Below, piece by piece: positions 36,718-47,679 of a stretch of 64,000 nt of DNA. The notes under the pieces were generated by a model. It was not told the DNA's origin. It ran no database searches and saw only the letters and a program-made list of their open reading frames with translations. Each line of letters opens with the position of its first letter. Position 1 is the first letter of the stretch. Source of the DNA: Haloferula helveola (GTDB taxonomy: Bacteria > Verrucomicrobiota > Verrucomicrobiia > Verrucomicrobiales > Akkermansiaceae); the NCBI RefSeq assembly GCF_037076345.1, contig NZ_AP024702.1:1178001-1242000 (forward strand), in the 5' to 3' direction. Position numbers and translations under genes: made by a program.

Positions 36718-39666
36718 CTAGTCGAGGTAGAGGAATTCGTTGAGATTGAGCAGCGCGAGGCAGAAGCGGTCGACAGCGGTCTCCTCGTCGAGTTGGTGCT
36801 CGGTCTTCATCGTTTCGATGAACTTGAGCGAGCGGTCGATTTCGTCGGCCGAGGCGGGACGGCTGACCATCAGCTCGAAGGCACGTTCGACCTGCGCCTT
36901 GAGGTCGGCTCCGCCTTCCTTCTGGATCCGGTCAGCGAGCACGGTCGCCTTCTTGTTGGTGAAGTCACTGTGGAGCATCGCCAGCGCCTGGGTCGGCACC
37001 GTGGTGGTGAACCGGACCGGGCAGGAGTTGTCGATGTCGCTCAAGTCGAAGTCGGCGAACATCGGCGGCATCAGCGAGCGCTTGAGCTTCACATAGATGC
37101 TGCGGCGGTTCGCCTGGTCTTCCGGGCTCTTGCCCCACTTGCCGGCCTTGGTCGACGAGGTCGCGAGGACTTCCGCCGGGAGGTCGACGTAAACCGACGG
37201 ACCGCCGGCTTCGAGATTGAGCTCGCCGGTCGCCAGCAGGATCGAATCGCGGATTTCCTCGGCGGTGAGACGTCGCGGATTGAAGCGCCAGAACAGGTCG
37301 TTCGACGGATCCTTCTCGGCTTCCTTGTAGCGGGACTCCGACGACATCCGGTAGGCGCGCGACGTCATGATCAGGCGGTGCATTTTCTTCACACTCCAGC
37401 CGCGCTCGACAAACTCGGTCGCGAGCCAGTCGAGAAGTTCCGGATGAGTCGGCTCGGTGCCGAGGTATCCGAAGTCGTTCGGCGTCGGGCAGATGCCGCG
37501 TCCGAAATGGTGCTGCCAGATGCGGTTGACCATCACCCGGGCAGTCCGCGGGTTGTCCGGACGGGTCAGCCAGTTCGCAAGGGCTAGGCGACGCCCGGAC
37601 GAGTTGAGTTCGTCGGGCAGAGGTTCGACCTTGGCATCTTCGCCACCCCAGATCGCCGGGAAACCGGGCACGACCTCGTCTTCCGGGGCGTGCGCGCTGC
37701 CGCGGATCAGCAAGTGGGTCGGCGGAGCCTTGCGCCCGACTTCCTGCACCGCCAGAACCTCCATTCGGGGGTTGCGCAGTTTCTCGGTGGCCGACTTCAG
37801 CTTTGCCGTGAGCTGGCGATATCGACGGACCTTCTCCTTCGGCAGATTCACCTTCGTCACGAGGTCGGCGGGCAAAAGGCCGCCGGCTTCGAGACCGAGA
37901 TCGAAGTACTGCCCGCCGCCGGTCTGCGAAACCTTGACGGCGAGAACGTTCCGCCCGGTCTGCAAGGCGCCGAGGAATTCCTCGTCCATCTCCAGAGTGA
38001 GGTAGTCCTTCACGTGCCCGGTGCGTGCGAGAACCGGTCGGCCGTTGAGGAAAACCTCGATATCCTCGTCGTGGTAAAGGTGCATCACGACCTGCTCCGG
38101 CACCTCTTCGAGACCGAAGGTCGTCTGCAGCCAGATCGTGCCGACATTCCACAGCGTCTTCGCCGCGGCCCCGGGCACGGTGGTTCCAAATCCGGCCAGC
38201 CCGCGTTCCCAACCTTCCTGTTCGGCGCGGAAACTGACGGCCGACCAGTCTTCCGCCGGTTGCTGGGTCGTGTAGTGCCAGGTCCACGGATTCGTCCTGG
38301 CATCGGTGACGAGATGCCGGTTGCCACCGCCGCCGATCAGGCGCACGGCGAGTTCCGGATGCTTCTTGCGGGCCAGTTCGACCGCCTCACCCTCGATCCT
38401 CTCGACTTGCTTGCGCAATTCTTCCAGCTCGTCCTGCAGCTTCTCCTGCTCCGACTCGTGACGGGACTCGCCCTCGGGCAGATCGACCATCACGAGATTC
38501 GCATTCCCCTTCTGCATCGGCTTGATGCCGCGCACGAAGGCCGTGAAGCGATAGTAGTCCGTCTGCGGCATCGGATCGCCCTTGTGATCGTGGCAGCGCG
38601 CGCAGCCGAGGGTCATTGCCATGAAACCCTCGCTGATCACCCGTACGTTGTCGTCGAGAACATCGAACTCGTACTGCTTCGGATCGGCCGGCTCGTCGTC
38701 CCACTGCATCAGCCGGTGGAAACCGGTCGCGATCATCGAATCGGCATCGCGGTCGGGCAATTCGTCCCCGGCGATCTGCTCGGCGACGAAGCGGTCGTAG
38801 GGCTTGTCCTCGTTGAAGGCGTCGATCACCCAGTCACGGTAGCGCCAGACGTAGGTCTTCTCGGCATCGCGCTCGAAGCCGTTCGACTCGGCATAGCGAA
38901 CGACATCCAGCCAGTGACGCGCCCACTTCTCGCCGTAGTGCGGCGAGGCGAGCAGGCGTTCGACCTGCTTCTCCCATGCATCGGGCGACTTGTCTTCGAC
39001 GAACTGACGGATCTCCTCAAGCGTCGGCGGCAGACCGGTCAAATCGTACGACGCACGCCGTAGCAGCTCCGCGCGGCCGGCCCCGTCGTTCGGAGTGAGC
39101 CCCTCGGCCTCGATCTTGGAAGCGATGAACGCGTCGACCGGGTTCTCGTTCCACTTCGAGTCGGCCGCCTTCGGCACCTCCGGACGTTCCATCGCGCGAT
39201 ACGACCAATGGTTCCGCGTCGTCTCGTTGACCTCGGTCACTCCGGCAAGCGGATCGTGGACCTCGACCAGCAGGTCGGCGTCCTCCGGCGTCCACGGCGC
39301 GCCCATCTCGATCCACTTGCGGACCGTCTCGATCTTCGAATCGTCGAGCTTGCCGCGCGGCGGCATCTCGAGGTCGTCGTTCTCGTAGGAAAGCGCCATC
39401 AGGATCACGCTCTCCTCCGGCTTCTCGAGATTGATCGCCGGGCCGTGATCGCCGCCGATCATCATGCCCTTTCGGCTGATCAGCTGCAGCTCACCGCGCA
39501 CCTTGACCTCGCCACGCGAGTCGGTGCCGCCGTGGCACTTGAAGCAGTTCTCTTCGAAGATCGGGCGGACCTCGTTCTTGAAGAACTCGATCCCGGCGTC
39601 ATCGGCCGCAAGCGGAACGGCGCCCGCGAGCAGAAGTGGAAGTGAAATTGGAAAAGGTCGATTCAT
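36718..39666 (-). CDS. PSD1/DUF1549/DUF1553 cytochrome c protein, copy A
   Basis: 982 residues: signal peptide (ISLPLLLAGAVPLAADD), c-type heme motif CFKCH in the PSD1 (planctomycete cytochrome c) domain, DUF1549 (NPVDAFIASKIEAEGLTPND ... RHWLDVVRYAESNGFERD), second heme-type motif CARCHDHKGDPM, a coiled segment, an inserted beta-sandwich of about 150 residues (IWLQTTFGLEEVPEQVVMHL ... LNGRPVLARTGHVKDYL) like a galactose-binding domain, and DUF1553 (RRLALANWLTRPDNPRTARV ... YRMSS). Followed by DUF1501 after two bases. The inserted module suggests contact with a sugar polymer (inference). Confidence 0.95.
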   Translation of the reverse strand: MNRPFPISLPLLLAGAVPLAADDAGIEFFKNEVRPIFEENCFKCHGGTDSRGEVKVRGELQLISRKGMMIGGDHGPAINLEKPEESVILMALSYENDDLEMPPRGKLDDSKIETVRKWIEMGAPWTPEDADLLVEVHDPLAGVTEVNETTRNHWSYRAMERPEVPKAADSKWNENPVDAFIASKIEAEGLTPNDGAGRAELLRRASYDLTGLPPTLEEIRQFVEDKSPDAWEKQVERLLASPHYGEKWARHWLDVVRYAESNGFERDAEKTYVWRYRDWVIDAFNEDKPYDRFVAEQIAGDELPDRDADSMIATGFHRLMQWDDEPADPKQYEFDVLDDNVRVISEGFMAMTLGCARCHDHKGDPMPQTDYYRFTAFVRGIKPMQKGNANLVMVDLPEGESRHESEQEKLQDELEELRKQVERIEGEAVELARKKHPELAVRLIGGGGNRHLVTDARTNPWTWHYTTQQPAEDWSAVSFRAEQEGWERGLAGFGTTVPGAAAKTLWNVGTIWLQTTFGLEEVPEQVVMHLYHDEDIEVFLNGRPVLARTGHVKDYLTLEMDEEFLGALQTGRNVLAVKVSQTGGGQYFDLGLEAGGLLPADLVTKVNLPKEKVRRYRQLTAKLKSATEKLRNPRMEVLAVQEVGRKAPPTHLLIRGSAHAPEDEVVPGFPAIWGGEDAKVEPLPDELNSSGRRLALANWLTRPDNPRTARVMVNRIWQHHFGRGICPTPNDFGYLGTEPTHPELLDWLATEFVERGWSVKKMHRLIMTSRAYRMSSESRYKEAEKDPSNDLFWRFNPRRLTAEEIRDSILLATGELNLEAGGPSVYVDLPAEVLATSSTKAGKWGKSPEDQANRRSIYVKLKRSLMPPMFADFDLSDIDNSCPVRFTTTVPTQALAMLHSDFTNKKATVLADRIQKEGGADLKAQVERAFELMVSRPASADEIDRSLKFIETMKTEHQLDEETAVDRFCLALLNLNEFLYLD

Positions 39667-39854
39667 GAAAAAACCGTCGGTGCACCGCTACGACACGAGC
39701 CTGGAAACGTTGTCAGAAAACGGCTTCAGCCGCCATTCCGAAGGGTTCTGCGTCAGCACATCACCCGCCACCGGCGCGGTTTCTTTTTCCCCTTGCCAAA
39801 CCCCATGCCCCTCCGTAGACAACCGGCCCCGCTGCAAAGCGGACCAAGGGTTAC

Positions 39855-39940
39855 GGGTAGGTGGCCGAGTGGTTAAAGGCGGCAGACTGTAAATCTGCTC
39901 TCGTATGAGTACGCTGGTTCGAATCCAGCCCTGCCCACCA
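39855..39940 (+). tRNA. tRNA-Tyr (GTA)
   Basis: 86 bases including an encoded CCA. Acceptor GGGTAGG pairs with CCTGCCC (one G-T pair), anticodon loop CTGTAAA with GTA at 39889-39891 on a GCAGA/TCTGC stem, a long variable arm as expected for a class II bacterial tRNA-Tyr, and GGTTCGAATCC in the T arm. The flanking spacer (39941-40265) contains a small hairpin ACTCGTG/CACGAGT at 40115-40132 but no gene. Confidence 0.97.
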
Positions 39941-40265
39941 TCCCCCTTCCGGGGATGGCGACGCGACTGAGTCGGTGAGGTCGTTGAAGAAAGCACGGAG
40001 CGATTCGGGAGGTTCGTGATGAGGAAGCCGGCCGGAACAAGTCCGCCACCCTCCACCCTACCATCTCACCATTCGGCCAAGCGTTCACCCGATTTGGGCC
40101 GCCGACGCTTCCGCACTCGTGGATTCACGAGTTTCGCCGTCGCAAATGAGGGACGATGATTGATGCGGTGCAGTGCGCCCGCATCGGCGCAAATGCACTT
40201 CACTTTGATTCGAATCAACGATCGAAAGTGCCTGAAAAATCGCCTGAAACCCCGACAGTGGCATC

Positions 40266-43200
40266 GTGAAACCCATTCATTCCCTGTGTCTTCCGCCGCT
40301 GATTGCAGTGATCCTGCCGCTCGTTCACGCCGGCAGTGTTACGATCAGCAGCACCCCACCGACCATTGACGGTGCCGATATCGGAAACCTGACGTCGACG
40401 ACGAATCACGACGATAAAACGTGGACGGACACGACCAACCACGGGCAGGCGTTCACCACGGGCAGCGACGCCAGCTACACGCTCTACTCGTTCTCGATGC
40501 AGGTCAGGACGACCAGCCAAACGGCTCCGGCGCCCGCGGACAAAACCTGGAGCATCCGGGTGGTCGAGATCGACCCGAACAACGCCGACACGACGACGGT
40601 GGTTCTTGAGACCGGTCACGTTTCGAGCGGAACTTGGGTCGGAGGCGACTGGTTCACTTGGACCCTCGACACCCCACTCAGCCTTTCTCCGAACACCCTC
40701 TACGGCATCGATGTCGAGATGACGTCCGGCGGCGCCTACCAGCCCGGCATTCCCTATCTCTACTACAACCGCGCCGACGAGGTCGCGAACGGCTACCGAT
40801 ACTCGAGGGGCGACGGCGACCCGGCCACCATCAACTCAACCACCAGCTGGGACCGGGTTTTCCACCTCAACCTCGCCTCGGCATCGGACACGGTGCCGCC
40901 CGCCATCCTGAATCTGAGTCCCGCGGACGACGCCACCGACGCTCCGGCCGTCGACAACCTCGCGATCACGTTCGATGAGGTCGTCCAGGCCGGCAGCGGA
41001 GACATCGTGATCACGGAGACGGGCGTCGGTGTTTTCGAAACGATCCCGGTCACCGACCCGCGGGTCTCGTTCAGCGGCAGCGTGGTCACCATCGACCCCA
41101 CCGGAACGCTGGCGACCGAAACCGACTACGATGTCCAGATCGCCGCCGGTGCAATCCTCGACACCGCGCCGACGCCGAACGTCTTCGCCGGCATCGCGGA
41201 TGCGACGACCTGGAACTTCACCACCGCGCCGCCCGACATCACACCACCGGGCATCGCATCGCTGAGTCCTGCGGACGACGAGATCGATGTCGCGCTCGGT
41301 GCGAATCTCGTCCTGACCTTCGATGAAACGGTCGTCAAAGGCACCGGTGACATCCTCATCGTCGAAACCGGGAGCGGCACCTTCGAAACCATCCCGGTCA
41401 CCGACGCCCGGGTAACGATCGCGGGCGGGCAGGTCACGATCGATCCGAGCGGCAACTTCACTTACGGCACCGACTACCATGTCGAGATTTCGGCAGGCGC
41501 GTTCGAGGACCTCGCCGGTCTGGCTTTCGCCGGCTTTGCCGCATCCACGGATTGGAATTTCAGCACGCTCGCCGCTCCGCTGATCGGCACGCTTACGACC
41601 AGCGCGTCGGCTCCGATTCCCAGCGGCCTCGATCAGTCGAATCTTGATGCGGCCACCGGCGGCCAGTCCATCTGGACCGACCGTCCCGCGCAGGGCAACA
41701 CCTTCACCAGCGACGCCACCGGCGGTGCGCTGAAGTCGATCACCGTCCAGCTGACCGATGGAGATGGCACGATCAGCGGCTGGAAGGACTACATCGTCCG
41801 CGTCGGCACCGTGACACTCGGCAGCCCGAACGTCTTCAACGAGATCAGCTCGGAAGTCATTCGCCAGGATGCCGACATCCCGAGCGGATCCTACTACACC
41901 TTCACGCTCGGAGCGCCGGTCGAACTCGCACCCAGCACGCTCTACGCCTTTCAGGTCGGCCTTGCGGGATCGCAGCAGAGCCACACCGCCGGCATTCCCC
42001 AGCTCCGCAGCACCGGCGACGTGTTCGCGGGCGGGCAACGATTCACCGGCGAGAACCCGGGTGCCGGTCTCGGCACGGCGTTGAACCTCACCTCGGGTGA
42101 CCTTGTGTTCCATCTCGCCATCGAACACCCGATGGACCCCTCGCCCTTCCGGGTGGTGACCGCCGGCGGCGACCTCGACCTGATGTGGACCAATCTCCTG
42201 CCGAATGTCGGCTCGGACGTGTGGGTCGATGTCTGGTTCGGCACCGATCCGGTTTCGGATTTCACGAAAGTCGTGGATGCCGGCCTGAACGTCACCAGCG
42301 TGACCGTCAATGCGCCTGTCGCTGACACCTACTACTGGCGCGTCGATTCCTACCTCGAAGGCAGCCCGACCGGGGTGCCGGTGGAAAGCGACATCTTCGA
42401 GTTCTACATCACCGACACCGACCTCGATGGCTTCCCGGACGACTACGAGCTGGCCAACACCGACCCGCCCTCGAATACCGGCCTGAATCCGGGCGACGAC
42501 CTTGAGAACGGCGGCGCGGGAGACGGCCTGACCAACTGGGAGGAATACCAGCTCGGCACCGATCCGAACGATCCCGACACCGACGGTGACAATCTCGAGG
42601 ACGGACCGGAAACCGTCGGCGCCGGCTTGCGGCCGATCACCGATCCGCTCAATCCCGACACGGACGGCGACGGGCTGGATGACGACGTCGAAAGCAACAC
42701 GGGCGTCTGGGCCGGCGCCGCCGACACCGGCACCGATCCGACCGACCCCGACTACGACAAGGACGGCCTCAAGGACGGGATTGAATCGAACAGCGGGACC
42801 TTCGTCGACCGGACCACCGACACCGGCACCAATCCCTACCTCCCCGACTCCGATTCGGATGGCGCGGGCGACTGGTACGAGGCCACCGCCTCCTTCACCG
42901 ATCCGAATGACGGGCTGGAGAAGCCGAACGTCCCCTACCCCCTTCCGGACCCGGTTGGCACCGACACCGGTGTCACCACCAAGCCGGTCAAGGTCTACAT
43001 CATGTCCGGCCAGTCGAACATGGTCGGGATCGGCTACATCGACGGCAACGAGCCGGGATCGATGGAATCGGTCCTGATGCGCGAGAACAAGTTCCCGAAC
43101 ATGGTCGACGGCGGCGCCTACACCCAACGCAACGACGTTTATTACCGAGGTGTCGTCACCGCGATCGGCGATGGCCCGTTGAAGGTCGGCGTGCAGGGCA

Positions 43201-44402
43201 ACCGCATCGGCCCCGAGCAGGGATTCGGCCACGTGATGGGCTACTACCACGACGAGCCGGTCCTCATCATCAAGAGCTCGCAGGGGAACCGCGGCCTCGC
43301 GTGGGACTTCATGCCGCCGGGCAGCCCCAGCTACACGGTGGACGGGATCACCTACGCCGGCTACGGCGACCAGGACAAGCAGTGGGACGAGATCGAGCCG
43401 ATCGATACTCCGCCCGGGCCGTATGATCCGACTTCCGAGGGAGGCTGGTATGCGGGCAAACAGTACGACGATTGCTTCCTCGACGAAGCCGATTGGCATC
43501 CGAGCGGCTCCGGCTTCTCGTCCATCACCAACGTCGCCGACGTCCTCGCCGACTTCGCCACCCACTACCCGGACTGGGCCGCCCAAGGCTACGAAATCGC
43601 CGGCTTCGTCTGGTGGCAGGGCCACTGGGACGGCGGCGAACAGGGCACCGGCACGGCAAGCCTTTACGCCACGCGCTACGAGCAGAATCTGGTCAACCTG
43701 ATCAACGCCCTGCGGACGGAATTCAACTCACCGAACGCTCCCTTCGTGGTCGCGACTGTCGGCTTCGGCGGCGGCACGTGGGATCCGGGCAGCAGTGGCG
43801 ACACGATCTTCAACGCGCAGATGGCGGTCGGAAACCCGACGCTGTATCCGGGCTTCGCCGGCACGGTGGCATCGGTCGACACCACCGGCTACTGGCGCGA
43901 TGTCTCGGAGTCGCCCGGCGGGCAGGGTTTCCACTACAACAACAACGCGGAGACCTACACGCTGGTGGGTGACGCGATGGGCCGCGCGATGATCGACTTG
44001 CTGGAAAGCGGCACGACGCCGGACGACTACGATGCGTGGGCTGCCGGCTATCCCGGCGCCGACCTCAGTGATCCGAATGCCGACTTCGACAACGACGGCC
44101 TGAACAACGACGAGGAGCGGATCTGGGGACTCAACCCGACCAGCGGTCAGTCGCCGAGCCCGATCTCGGTCGGACTCGATGCGGCCGTCGGAACGCTGAG
44201 CTACACCCGCCGCACGCCGTCGCTGAGCGGTGCGACCTTCAGCTACGAATGGTCGACCGACCTCTCGCCCGGCGGCTGGACGACGTTCACGCCGGTCAGC
44301 GAGACGTCCGACAACGGCAATCCGGTGGAAACGGTCGAGATCACGCTCGATGCCGCCTTGCTCGCCAATCCGGCCTTGTTCGTCCGGGTCGTCGCCAACT
44401 GA
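40266..44402 (+). CDS. Giant surface protein: Big_5 domains, TSP3 repeats and SASA esterase
   Basis: 1378 residues from a GTG start with a signal peptide ([20 protein letters not shown]). Order: a choice-of-anchor-like beta domain (~20-200), two Big_5 Ig-like domains ([20 protein letters not shown] and [20 protein letters not shown]), a second choice-of-anchor-like domain, thrombospondin-3-type calcium repeats ([38 protein letters not shown]; ~720-880), then a SASA/sialate O-acetylesterase domain with nucleophile Ser917 in [20 protein letters not shown] and [17 protein letters not shown], and a verrucomicrobial C-terminal segment. Predicted to deacetylate acylated polysaccharides at the cell surface. 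Unusual in putting the enzyme after the calcium repeats. Confidence 0.92.
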   Translation: MKPIHSLCLPPLIAVILPLVHAGSVTISSTPPTIDGADIGNLTSTTNHDDKTWTDTTNHGQAFTTGSDASYTLYSFSMQVRTTSQTAPAPADKTWSIRVVEIDPNNADTTTVVLETGHVSSGTWVGGDWFTWTLDTPLSLSPNTLYGIDVEMTSGGAYQPGIPYLYYNRADEVANGYRYSRGDGDPATINSTTSWDRVFHLNLASASDTVPPAILNLSPADDATDAPAVDNLAITFDEVVQAGSGDIVITETGVGVFETIPVTDPRVSFSGSVVTIDPTGTLATETDYDVQIAAGAILDTAPTPNVFAGIADATTWNFTTAPPDITPPGIASLSPADDEIDVALGANLVLTFDETVVKGTGDILIVETGSGTFETIPVTDARVTIAGGQVTIDPSGNFTYGTDYHVEISAGAFEDLAGLAFAGFAASTDWNFSTLAAPLIGTLTTSASAPIPSGLDQSNLDAATGGQSIWTDRPAQGNTFTSDATGGALKSITVQLTDGDGTISGWKDYIVRVGTVTLGSPNVFNEISSEVIRQDADIPSGSYYTFTLGAPVELAPSTLYAFQVGLAGSQQSHTAGIPQLRSTGDVFAGGQRFTGENPGAGLGTALNLTSGDLVFHLAIEHPMDPSPFRVVTAGGDLDLMWTNLLPNVGSDVWVDVWFGTDPVSDFTKVVDAGLNVTSVTVNAPVADTYYWRVDSYLEGSPTGVPVESDIFEFYITDTDLDGFPDDYELANTDPPSNTGLNPGDDLENGGAGDGLTNWEEYQLGTDPNDPDTDGDNLEDGPETVGAGLRPITDPLNPDTDGDGLDDDVESNTGVWAGAADTGTDPTDPDYDKDGLKDGIESNSGTFVDRTTDTGTNPYLPDSDSDGAGDWYEATASFTDPNDGLEKPNVPYPLPDPVGTDTGVTTKPVKVYIMSGQSNMVGIGYIDGNEPGSMESVLMRENKFPNMVDGGAYTQRNDVYYRGVVTAIGDGPLKVGVQGNRIGPEQGFGHVMGYYHDEPVLIIKSSQGNRGLAWDFMPPGSPSYTVDGITYAGYGDQDKQWDEIEPIDTPPGPYDPTSEGGWYAGKQYDDCFLDEADWHPSGSGFSSITNVADVLADFATHYPDWAAQGYEIAGFVWWQGHWDGGEQGTGTASLYATRYEQNLVNLINALRTEFNSPNAPFVVATVGFGGGTWDPGSSGDTIFNAQMAVGNPTLYPGFAGTVASVDTTGYWRDVSESPGGQGFHYNNNAETYTLVGDAMGRAMIDLLESGTTPDDYDAWAAGYPGADLSDPNADFDNDGLNNDEERIWGLNPTSGQSPSPISVGLDAAVGTLSYTRRTPSLSGATFSYEWSTDLSPGGWTTFTPVSETSDNGNPVETVEITLDAALLANPALFVRVVAN

Positions 44403-44492
44403 ACGGGCCCGCCGGAGCAACACCCGATGGCCTTTGCGCACGACGACGCCGGACTCGCCTGAGCCGGTGTCGGCGTGCTAGGCCTACGCACC

Positions 44493-45755
44493 ATGAGCGA
44501 TTCCCCCTCACCCGGTCGCAGAAGGTTCCTGCAAAGCTCGCTGCTGGCTCCGGTGGGGGCGGCACTTGCATCAACGACCCACGTCGAGGCGTCAGCCCTA
44601 CCTGATGCCGGAAAGGCGGACATCTCGACCGATGTCGACGTGCTGGTGGTCGGTGGAGGGACGGCGGGCACGATCGCCGCGATCCAGGCCGGTCGCGCCG
44701 GAGCGAAGACGCTGCTGCTCGAACGCGGCGCCCAGCTTGGCGGGATGACAACCACCGGCGGTGTCGCCTTTCCCGGGCTCTTCGATGCCTGGGGCAAGCA
44801 GGTGATCGCGGGCATCGGCTGGGAGCTGGTGAAGGAATCGGTCGAACTCGACGGCGGCAAGCTCCCGAATTTCGCCAAAGTCCCCCAGCGTCACTGGATG
44901 AACCAGGTGCACGTGAACCAGTTCCTCTACGCCATCCTCGCCGAGGAGAAATGCGCGAAGGCGGGCGTCACGATTTGCTACTATGAGTTCCCGACTTCGG
45001 TCACGCCTGTCGATGGAGGATGGCAGGTCGAGTGCACCGGCTTCGGCACCCGCCGGCAGATCCGCTGCAAGCAGATCATCGACTGCACCGGCGGCGCCGA
45101 GGTGGTCGGCATGGCGGGCTTCGAGCGGATGCGGGAAGACGAGACACAGCCGGGCTCGATGCTTTTCCATCTCGGCGAAGCGAATGATCCGGGACGCCAC
45201 CAGCTTCACCAACTCTACGTGCATGGTGCGGACTCGACGAACTCGCGGACCGTCACGCAGGCGAACCTGACCGGCCGCAAGTCGGTGCTCGAGAAGCTCC
45301 GCAAGGACAAGAAGCGACTGATGCACCTGCAACCGGAGGCCGCCTTTCGCGAGAGCTTCCGGATCGTCGGCGAAACGGTGATCACCGTGAACGACTACAC
45401 CGGCGGCCGGCTCTTCGACGATGCGGTGTCGAACGCGTTCTACCCCGTCGACCTGCACACCAAGAGCGGCGTGAAGCCGAAGCCGCTGAAGCCGGGCACC
45501 GTGCCGACCATCCCATTGAGCGCCTTGGTCCCGAAAGGCAGCCGCAATCTCATCGTCGCCGGCCGCAGCGTCTCGAGCGACCGTCTCGCGAATTCCGGCC
45601 TGCGGGTCCAGGCATCGTGCATGGGCATGGGCCAAGCCGCCGCGGCCGCAGCCGTGCTGGCGGTCAAGGGCGGGACGACGCCGCTCAAAGTCCCGCTCGA
45701 CGATATCCACCGGCTCCTTTCCGATCACGGAGCGATCCTTCCGGGCAAAGCCTGA
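44493..45755 (+). CDS. Tat-exported FAD-dependent oxidoreductase
   Basis: 420 residues from the ATG at 44493; a GTG at 44475 would add six. Twin-arginine signal GRRRFLQSSLLAPVGAALAS, then the dinucleotide fold DVLVVGGGTAGTIAAIQAGR and LLLERGAQLGGMTTTGGVA, the FAD-dependent-oxidoreductase family (PF12831) pattern. Later QIIDCTGGAEVVGMAG and, near the end, NLIVAGRSVSSDRLANSGLR with VQASCMGMGQAA for FAD. Exported enzymes of this type in the phylum are often annotated as xanthan lyase-like or sugar oxidases. The membrane protein gene begins four bases after its stop, implying electron transfer to the membrane (inference). Confidence 0.92.
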   Translation: MSDSPSPGRRRFLQSSLLAPVGAALASTTHVEASALPDAGKADISTDVDVLVVGGGTAGTIAAIQAGRAGAKTLLLERGAQLGGMTTTGGVAFPGLFDAWGKQVIAGIGWELVKESVELDGGKLPNFAKVPQRHWMNQVHVNQFLYAILAEEKCAKAGVTICYYEFPTSVTPVDGGWQVECTGFGTRRQIRCKQIIDCTGGAEVVGMAGFERMREDETQPGSMLFHLGEANDPGRHQLHQLYVHGADSTNSRTVTQANLTGRKSVLEKLRKDKKRLMHLQPEAAFRESFRIVGETVITVNDYTGGRLFDDAVSNAFYPVDLHTKSGVKPKPLKPGTVPTIPLSALVPKGSRNLIVAGRSVSSDRLANSGLRVQASCMGMGQAAAAAAVLAVKGGTTPLKVPLDDIHRLLSDHGAILPGKA

Positions 45756-45759
45756 GGCC

Positions 45760-46701
45760 ATGCGCAAGACCAACCTCGGGACCCTGCGGCGAAGGTCGAC
45801 CTCGCTGTTCATCACGCTGACCTTTCTGGTGCTCGCGGTGACTGGAGTCGTGGCCTTTGTCGGGCCGTTCTCCATCGGGGTCGTCGGACTGCACGCGCTG
45901 ATGGGGTTTCTCTTCATCGGCATCGTCGGCCTGCACGTGCTCAACAACATCCGCCCGTTGAAGGGCTACACGCACGGCCGGGCGATCTGGGCAGTTCTGG
46001 TCATCACCGGCGGACTCACGGCGCTGTTCTATTTCCAGCCGGGACCCGTGAAGACATTGCTCGGGCTGAGTGGCAACCTCGGTCCCGCCGTCGACCGGTT
46101 CGAGATTTCGGACGACCGCATGGTTTACCGCTACCGCCCGTTGCCCGACTACCGGATGGAACTGACGGTGAAAGCGGGCCCGTCCTTCGATGCGGCCAAC
46201 CCGCCCGACTTCGCCATCTGGCTCGAGAACCAGGGTGCCTATCATATCAAGACGCTGCACGGTCCCGACACCGCGGACGCTGTCGGACTGCCCTATTGGA
46301 GTTTCAAGAGAAAGGGCTGGGAGCAGGCCAAGCGCGAAGCGGAAGAGATGGGAGAGATCGACGTCGTGTCGTCCCCCACTCCGAACGGGTCCTTCGATCC
46401 GGCCGATTACATCCTGCCTGCCGATCCAGAGAACTCGACACCCTGCAAGTTGCTGATCGAGATCAACCAGCGCGGCGACGCCCACGCGAATAACCCCGAT
46501 CAGGCCTCGCTTGTCTACTCGGTCGAAATCGACCCACGCCATCCGAAGGCGTTCCAGACACTCGACCTTGTCGGCTACCCGAAGCGCGAAGACGATGACG
46601 GCAAGGAAGCGTGGGCGCTCTACTTCGTCGACGACACCTTCGGCTCCGCCCTCGACCTTATTGACAGCGCCCTGCTGACGATCGAGCGGGGGGAACCATG
46701 A
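45760..46701 (+). CDS. DUF4405 membrane protein with a long periplasmic tail
   Basis: 313 residues. Three to four transmembrane helices in the first ~105 residues (LFITLTFLVLAVTGVVAFV, GVVGLHALMGFLFIGIVGLH, IWAVLVITGGLTALFYF), with histidines in GLHALMGF and GLHVLNN spaced as in DUF4405/cytochrome b561-like heme proteins. The remaining ~205 residues are soluble, opening GNLGPAVDRFEISDDRMVYR, and match the DUF2271-like style of periplasmic domains only loosely. Four bases after the FAD oxidoreductase gene: probably its membrane electron acceptor. Confidence 0.82.
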   Translation: MRKTNLGTLRRRSTSLFITLTFLVLAVTGVVAFVGPFSIGVVGLHALMGFLFIGIVGLHVLNNIRPLKGYTHGRAIWAVLVITGGLTALFYFQPGPVKTLLGLSGNLGPAVDRFEISDDRMVYRYRPLPDYRMELTVKAGPSFDAANPPDFAIWLENQGAYHIKTLHGPDTADAVGLPYWSFKRKGWEQAKREAEEMGEIDVVSSPTPNGSFDPADYILPADPENSTPCKLLIEINQRGDAHANNPDQASLVYSVEIDPRHPKAFQTLDLVGYPKREDDDGKEAWALYFVDDTFGSALDLIDSALLTIERGEP

Positions 46702-46838
46702 GAGTCCGTGCGGAGCGCTTCGAAGGAGGCCGCGGGGAAACACACCGGACCCCGCAGGATCGAGCCTCGCAAATCGCGGGATCAAACCTCGCAAACCGCA
46801 AGGTCGCATTTGGAGGATCGCGGGATCATCGGCTCTTC

Positions 46839-47039
46839 AGTCCCGAAGGGACGCAGGCACTTAGCCCCGGGGTTCACCCCGGGGAAATTCAGTGCACGCG
46901 ATATTGAGCGCCGAAGGTGCGTAGGCAAACGCGTTTGGGGCATTCGGTCCGCGCCTGCGCCCCTCCGGGGCTTGAATCCCTCTCGGTTCCTGAACCACGG
47001 GGTAAACCCCGTGGCTAAATGCCGACGCACCTTCGGCGC
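46839..47039 (+). repeat. 201-base repeat element, copy 1
   Basis: Directly repeated at 47116-47316 with the same 201-base length. The inner 132 bases (46908-47039) are bounded by perfect 14-base inverted ends GCGCCGAAGGTGCG / CGCACCTTCGGCGC and carry inner palindromes (GCCCCTCCGGGGC; CCACGGGGTAAACCCCGTGG). The outer left part has CCCCGGGGTTCACCCCGGGG. No protein is supported. Confidence 0.88.
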
Positions 47040-47115
47040 TTGCTTTCGAACCGAACAATGGCGCTCGCACGATGATCTGCTGAGCACTCTTCAGTCCCGG
47101 AGCCCCGCTCTCTTG

Positions 47116-47316
47116 AGTCCCGACGGGACGCAGGCACTTAGCCCCGGGGTTCACCCCGGGGAAAATCGGTGCACGTGATATTGAGCGCCGAAGGTGCGTA
47201 GGCAGACGCGTTTGGGTCATTCGGTCCGCGCCTGCGCCCCTCCGGGGCTTGAATCCCCTCTCGTTCCCAAACCACGGGGTAAACCCCGTGGCGAATTCCA
47301 CCGCACCTTCGGCGCT
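47116..47316 (+). repeat. 201-base repeat element, copy 2
   Basis: Same structure as copy 1, about nine in ten bases identical, with inverted ends at 47185-47198 and 47303-47316. Together with copy 1 it fills the spacer 46702-47387 before tRNA-Leu. An inverted copy lies at 52088-52291. Confidence 0.88.
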
Positions 47317-47387
47317 TTTTCCTCACATGCTCACCGCCACTTTCGCTGGCCAGACTCGGCAAGACCTGCGAGAAGCCCCCGACCCTC

Positions 47388-47469
47388 GCCGGGGTGGCGG
47401 AATTGGTAGACGCACCTGACTTAGGATCAGGCGCCGCAAGGTGTGCAGGTTCGAGTCCTGTCCCCGGTA
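47388..47469 (+). tRNA. tRNA-Leu (TAG)
   Basis: 82 bases, class II. Acceptor GCCGGGG pairs with CCCCGGT, D arm GGAATTGGTAGACGC, anticodon loop CTTAGGA with TAG at 47422-47424 on CCTGA/TCAGG, variable arm CGCCGCAAGGTGT, T arm CAGGTTCGAGTCCTG. CCA is not encoded. It lies between the 201-base repeats and a GGGACAAGCGCCCTCGCTTG palindrome at 47489-47519. Confidence 0.97.
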
Positions 47470-47679
47470 CTTTCTCTCTTCAAGCAAAGGTAGGGACAAG
47501 CGCCCTCGCTTGTCCGCGGTGGGCATTGCACCAGCAGCCTTTCCTCCAAATCGCTGCCGGCCGAGGACAAACGCCCCCCCACATTTGCTTCGCGGGTGAG
47601 GCGCTCCGCGGCATATTGTCCTGAAAATCCGGGCCTTTCCTGCCGTATTCAGGGTTTCACGGCCTCGGCCTGCCCGTTC

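Noticed and set aside
40836-43625. 929-codon open frame on the minus strand
   Set aside because: Antisense of the SASA/Big_5 gene; low-complexity Arg/Gly/Val content, no start signal or family.
46698-47362. Several short frames in the 201-base repeats
   Set aside because: The same frames recur in each repeat copy and reflect the repeat sequence, with no domain or start signal.
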